From: a candidate division Zixibacteria bacterium DG_27
GTDB taxonomy: Bacteria; Zixibacteria; MSB-5A5; DG-27
DNA length: 8,899 bases
Direction: 5' to 3'
Assembly: GCA_001302725.1 (NCBI GenBank)
Contig: LIZU01000034.1
Location: forward strand, 1 to 8,899
A program made the translations under genes and the position numbers. The notes below the pieces were generated by a model. It worked only from the letters and a program-made list of their open reading frames with translations. It searched no databases and was not told the DNA's origin. Position 1 is the stretch's first letter. Each line of letters starts with the position of its first letter. Shown piece after piece: positions 5,964-8,899 of the stretch.

Positions 5964-7250
5964 TCAACCCTCCAACTCTCTCTTTGCCTCTTCGATGGTG
6001 ACCAGACCGGCCTGTGTCTTTTTGACGATGTTCTCGAGGTGAATCTTCTCCGCCTGCCTCTGCTGCAAAAGACCGAAGGTCTTGCGGTTGTCGAAGTGGT
6101 ACTCGCTCTCCAATTCGAACCCGTGAAGCACCAGCTCGATCGAGTGCAACCACTCCATAAACCGCTTGGCCGCCCTCTGAACCGAGATGACGTTTCTCAA
6201 GACGATGTCGTATTTGAATTGTGCCCAGGTCTGGGTGGTGCCGTAAGAGTAGCCCAGCATAAAGGGGTCCAGATGACAGCCGGCGCAGATGTCCTCCACC
6301 ATGGCCCGATGAGTCAGATACCAGGAGGAGGTGTTTCCGCCGTGGCTGCTTGGCCCGATGTATTTTATCTCGACATCGCTCCAGGTGACGGGATTGTCAT
6401 CCGGCTCCAAGTCCTTAATCATCTCCACGGTGTCATCGAAGTATTTGTTGGCCCTCTCGATATACGCCTCCTCGGTCTCGGTGGAAAGACGCTCCGGAGG
6501 CTTTATGGAGATCTGCAGTCGGTAGTAACCGGCATTGTGGGCCGCCTTCTGCATATCGTCGACCAACCGCTGTTCGATGCGCGCAACGAAGGGGATCGAC
6601 TGCAATATGGAACGCCCCCGAGGATCCGAGGCCTCGCTGTCCAGACCGTGGTAGAAGGTGGAGGTGGGGTTGAGCTTAACCTTTTTATCCTCGACGACCT
6701 GATAGAGGTCCCACTCCCGGTCGCGGTTGGGCAAAAGCCTCAGGGTCTTTGCGTCAATCAGGTAAAACCGGTCTATCCGATCTCTGGCGGGGGTGAGTAC
6801 TACCTCACCGCAGAAGGCCCCATCGGTGAAAAGGGAGTTGAAAAACGCGCTCAAAAGCGAGTCCCCACCGCCGAATTTCTGGAAACTGTAAGGGAAGAGG
6901 CGACGATCTAAACCCTTAAGAACTCCGGTGGCCTCCTCCAGCAATCTCTGGTCATCGCTCCCCTTCAAGGTGAAATAGGTCGGTGCCGTCGCCAATCGGG
7001 CCCAGGTCCAGATGGCGGAATTCAAGACCGGAATGTTGTTCCTTAAGAACCGATATAGACCGATTCGGAAGCTGTGCCCGTCTATCCCCTTGGTGTCGTA
7101 ATAGCACCCCGCATTCAAATCCGGCCGGAAGGTTTCCCTGGAGACCGGCTTTGCGGGGTATACTCGCCCGACGGATGGCGTGGTTCGCTCACCGACAACC
7201 CCTTTAGAAAGGGCAGTTCTTTTTTTGAGACGTGAAAGGAGTCCTCTCAT
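5964..7250 (-). CDS. Phage-type portal protein
   Basis: Portals form the dodecameric ring at one capsid vertex through which the terminase drives DNA and to which the tail attaches. The protein has 428 residues, within the usual 400-500. Features seen: an N-terminal LYRFLRNNIPVLNSAIWTWARLATA segment (66-89), typical of the portal wing/clip start; a FYLIDAKTLRLLPNRD strand region (162-177); the conserved turn DPRGRSILQSIPFV (209-222) followed by a long helix; and DPFMLGYSYGTTQTWAQFKYDIVLR (328-352), the region before the crown helices. The end is a charged helical tail (LLQQRQAEKIHLENIVKK). The exact portal subfamily is not clear to me. The ATG at 7250 has a GGAG about six bases upstream. The stop TGA shares sequence with the start region of the next gene. 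It is the first gene of the cassette, before the terminase, the reverse of the common terminase-portal-protease-capsid order. No protease or capsid gene follows. Confidence 0.85.
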   Translation of the reverse strand: MRGLLSRLKKRTALSKGVVGERTTPSVGRVYPAKPVSRETFRPDLNAGCYYDTKGIDGHSFRIGLYRFLRNNIPVLNSAIWTWARLATAPTYFTLKGSDDQRLLEEATGVLKGLDRRLFPYSFQKFGGGDSLLSAFFNSLFTDGAFCGEVVLTPARDRIDRFYLIDAKTLRLLPNRDREWDLYQVVEDKKVKLNPTSTFYHGLDSEASDPRGRSILQSIPFVARIEQRLVDDMQKAAHNAGYYRLQISIKPPERLSTETEEAYIERANKYFDDTVEMIKDLEPDDNPVTWSDVEIKYIGPSSHGGNTSSWYLTHRAMVEDICAGCHLDPFMLGYSYGTTQTWAQFKYDIVLRNVISVQRAAKRFMEWLHSIELVLHGFELESEYHFDNRKTFGLLQQRQAEKIHLENIVKKTQAGLVTIEEAKRELEG

Positions 7251-7423
7251 ATTTGCTCCAGATATGTGGATTTTCAGCTTGCGATCAGCGACTGGGGAAT
7301 TCTTATATCGATTTTGAAGCCTGGCAACCTTTCCGGTCTATTCTTCCCCCTCCCATAAATGTCTCTCCCCTCAGAAACACCATCGATTGTATGTTCTTTG
7401 ATGAAGTGATCGCCCCTCGGCGA

Positions 7424-7442
7424 GTGGCAATTCGCTTGCCAC
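7424..7442. other. Perfect 7-bp hairpin with TTCGC loop
   Basis: GTGGCAA (7424-7430) and TTGCCAC (7436-7442) are exact inverted repeats around a five-base loop. It lies upstream of the portal gene on the minus strand. No T-tract follows on either strand, so this is more likely an operator or a leader structure than an intrinsic terminator. Confidence 0.4.
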
Positions 7443-7484
7443 GATTCCCGGCGACAGCTTTTCAGGACAACCGCAGACACTGAA

Positions 7485-7533
7485 CTAAGACTCTCCGAGA
7501 GGGTTTAGCGCAACGAGGTTAGGCCAGTCTTAG
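7485..7533. repeat. 8-bp inverted repeat enclosing 33 bases
   Basis: CTAAGACT (7485-7492) is repeated in inverse as AGTCTTAG (7526-7533). The interior has two near-copies of a short motif (CGAGAGGGTTTAG and CGAGGTTAG). It could fold as an RNA on either strand or bind a regulator. It does not match a riboswitch that I can name. Confidence 0.35.
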
Positions 7534-7587
7534 CTATTCTGACAGTTTGGGCGTTTGCGAAAAACAGTCGCTAGGAAGATTTTCCCC

Positions 7588-7616
7588 TTGACAACCCTAC
7601 CGCAGCTCAATATATT
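7588..7616 (+). promoter_or_regulatory. Strong sigma-70-like promoter
   Basis: TTGACA (7588-7593), exactly 17 bases and TATATT (7611-7616): a 6/6 -35, a 5/6 -10 and ideal spacing. This is the best promoter match in the window. It points toward the secretin gene, whose ATG is about 440 bases after the predicted start site. Either the secretin mRNA has a very long leader or the promoter drives a separate small RNA. Confidence 0.55.
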
Positions 7617-8062
7617 GATACGCAATTGGAGTTGAGCGGGCAGAGGGATTCCGAACAATCCTTCTCAGGAACCGCAAATGTGGGCTTGGTCGTGCACAGC
7701 GTTCTCCATTTTCCCTTTCACCATTCAGAACTCTACGACACCGGAATTCTCTTTTATCCTGAGGCACATAAAGATTCCAAACCGCGGTTTGGATCCAAAA
7801 CCTTTGACAAAGAGAAGCGAGACTATATCGTTGGAGACTTGACAACTCAAGGGCCTCCCGGCAACGCTCCGGGATGGTTGTGTTGTCTTAAAAACTTGTG
7901 AAAAAAACAGGGGCAAATCCGTTGGGGGATATTACCTCGAAAGTGACCGGCGAAATCTTTACGCCGCCACCGGAACTAATCTCAGTCAAAAAAACCAGAG
8001 CTCATCAGGGATAGCGAGCTGAATCACGATGTTTAAAGGATTCACAGCACGAAAACGCGCAC
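7617..8062 (+). other. Long untranslated leader region before the secretin gene
   Basis: About 446 bases with no credible CDS. A 91-codon frame from TTG 7626 lacks a Shine-Dalgarno and has no family resemblance. The region holds an 18-bp palindrome (7776-7793), two adjacent hairpins (CTTGA/TCAAG at 7838-7851 and TCCCGG/CCGGGA at 7856-7874), another short stem (CGGCG/CGCCG at 7948-7966) and three TTGACA hexamers counting the promoter (7588, 7804, 7839). The second pair of hairpins is followed by T/G-rich sequence, not a clean T-tract. I see no match to a known riboswitch. Confidence 0.4.
7776..7793. promoter_or_regulatory. 18-bp perfect palindrome, operator candidate
   Basis: TCCAAACCGCGGTTTGGA is self-complementary over all 18 bases. 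Allowing one bulged T, the symmetry extends to GATT...ATC (7773-7795). A related half-site, TCCAAAACC, follows directly at 7794-7802. Such symmetry suits a dimeric DNA-binding regulator. It lies about 160 bases after the predicted transcription start, so it could also form an RNA hairpin. Confidence 0.4.
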
Positions 8063-8899
8063 ATGGCTTGGTCATCGTATCACCGTAGATTTGCCGGCTT
8101 AATTCTCGCTATCTGTATGTCGGTTTCACTCATCGGCTCCGAAAGAGTCCTCTCACAACCCGCAGGTTTCGAGTGCCAGACTCGTTACGAGACCTGCCAA
8201 TCTCTGTATAAAGACAAAAGATTCAGCGAAAGCGCCGCCCTCCTGGTGAGAACCCTACAGCTTCATCCGGAGTGCGAAAACGGCGAAATGCACCTTCTTT
8301 TAGGACGGTGCTATCTTTCTCTGTCGAAGATGGATGAAGCCGAGGAGGAGTTTCGGGTTGTCACGTTGAGCTTCCCGTCAACGAAGCCTGCGGCTTCTGC
8401 TCTGGAGGAGCTTTTCCTTCTAAGACAGCGCGAGGAAAAGACAACCTCATCTGACTCGTTAGCTCTTCAAGCTCAAGTCTTTCTTGACAGCAGTAGTCTT
8501 ATCTCCCAGGAGATCGAACAGCCCCTGGTGAGCAACATCTTCTTCGAGACCGATATCCGTCAAGTGTTGACCGACATCTCTCAGCAGACCGGCATCCCCA
8601 TCATCGCCGACAACACCGTTCAGGGGTTGGTGACTTACGAGGCGGTTGATGTCCCTCTGGAGGAGGCCCTGGTGGCGGTCCTCGCTCCTCTGGGTTATTC
8701 CTACAGATGGACCGGCACTTATTATCTTGTCGGCACCGCCTCCCCGGATTACCCCTCTTTCCTGGCCTTGAGTGAGACCAGAGTCTACAAACCCAATTAC
8801 CTGAAAGCGGAGGAGATAAAGGACTTGCTCTCCTCCTTCTACGGGCCGTATATCAACCTCAACAAAGGTACCAACACCATGACCGTCACCGGCTCCCCC
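8063..8899 (+). CDS. Secretin (type II/III secretion or type IV pilus family), N-terminal part, runs off the window
   Basis: An uninterrupted frame of 279 codons continues past the right edge. Secretins form outer-membrane multimeric gates for type II/III secretion, type IV pili or filamentous phage. Residues 1-31 are a signal peptide (charged SSYHRRF, then a hydrophobic core, cleavage near VLSQPA). Residues about 36-110 resemble a tetratricopeptide repeat pair (LYKDKRFSESAALLVRTL, LLLGRCYLSLSKMDEAEEEF), with cysteines at 38, 45, 71 and 83. Residues about 158-224 are an STN domain (NIFFETDIRQVLTDISQQTG, IPIIADNTVQGLVTYEAVDV). From about 238 the first secretin N1/NolW-type domain begins (VYKPNYLKAEEIKDLL, ending TNTMTVTGSP). 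The beta-barrel part is outside the window. ATG 8063 is the only ATG upstream of the signal peptide in this frame; no good Shine-Dalgarno precedes it. No pilMNOP-like genes precede it, so which system it serves is open. Confidence 0.9.
   Translation, partial: MAWSSYHRRFAGLILAICMSVSLIGSERVLSQPAGFECQTRYETCQSLYKDKRFSESAALLVRTLQLHPECENGEMHLLLGRCYLSLSKMDEAEEEFRVVTLSFPSTKPAASALEELFLLRQREEKTTSSDSLALQAQVFLDSSSLISQEIEQPLVSNIFFETDIRQVLTDISQQTGIPIIADNTVQGLVTYEAVDVPLEEALVAVLAPLGYSYRWTGTYYLVGTASPDYPSFLALSETRVYKPNYLKAEEIKDLLSSFYGPYINLNKGTNTMTVTGSP

Larger units (their letters stand above)
7251..7587. other. Upstream region of the phage cassette, no convincing gene
   Basis: There are 337 bases before the portal start without a credible CDS. 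A 68-codon minus-strand frame ending 24 bases before the portal (7274-7480, GTG start) has no Shine-Dalgarno and no family resemblance. The region should hold the promoter of the cassette; minus-strand TTGCCA and TATAAG-like hexamers exist around 7308-7333, but their spacing (14-16) is poor. Two inverted repeats are listed separately. Confidence 0.4.

Noticed and set aside
6108..6124. tRNA T-loop-like GGGTTCGAATT on the minus strand
   Set aside because: It is coding sequence of the portal and no acceptor, D or anticodon stem can be built around it; a similar GCTCGAATCC near 1720-1730 within the receptor fails for the same reason.
6039..6911. 290-codon plus-strand frame opposite the portal
   Set aside because: It is an antisense shadow of the portal; no family resemblance or start signal.
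7626..7901. 91-codon plus-strand frame after the strong promoter
   Set aside because: It has a TTG start at about the predicted transcription start, so there is no room for a ribosome site, and it reads through palindromes and hairpins.
7908..7990. Possible cyclic-di-GMP (GEMM-like) riboswitch before the secretin, from GGGGCAAATCCG and CGAAAG segments
   Set aside because: The required order of conserved bases and the paired stems are not present; only short look-alike pieces occur.

Overview
The window looks like chromosomal DNA of a Gram-negative (diderm) bacterium. It encodes a TonB-dependent outer-membrane receptor at the left and the start of an outer-membrane secretin at the right, so an outer membrane is certain. 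The receptor's carboxypeptidase-regulatory-like N-domain, the frequent TTG starts and the short repeats next to genes fit the FCB group or neighbouring candidate phyla. That placement is inference; no rRNA or marker gene is present.

Layout, left to right. 1-144: a repeat-rich tail downstream of the receptor (a stem-loop with a GC-rich 16-mer, then a 14-bp unit in tandem). 145-2487 (-): TonB-dependent receptor. 2488-2872: divergent intergenic region with overlapping promoter candidates on both strands and a structured leader. 2873-3877 (+): radical SAM/SPASM enzyme. 3878-4050: convergent gap with hairpins. 4051-7250 (-): a compact three-gene phage-type cassette transcribed in the order portal, small basic protein, terminase large subunit. 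7251-8062: about 810 bases with no convincing gene but a strong sigma-70-like promoter and several palindromes. 8063 to the right edge (+): N-terminal part of a secretin with signal peptide, TPR-like repeat, STN domain and the start of a secretin N1 domain.

How the genes relate. The receptor and the radical SAM gene are divergent and may share a control region. The portal and terminase are the two essential parts of a headful-type DNA packaging motor, but no capsid, protease, tail, integrase or lysis gene is visible and both sides are occupied by ordinary bacterial genes. The cassette is therefore a prophage remnant, part of a dispersed gene-transfer-agent-like system, or a domesticated packaging module. 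The 16-mer repeat in the receptor's 3' flank also occurs twice, in tandem and in frame, inside the cassette's middle gene. This suggests that the cassette has been resident long enough to acquire a repeat that also lies outside it.

The points most worth following are the capsid-less portal/terminase cassette, the coding repeat in its middle gene, the leader of the radical SAM gene (orphan Shine-Dalgarno, tiny coupled ORF, competing hairpins) and the palindrome-rich leader before the secretin.
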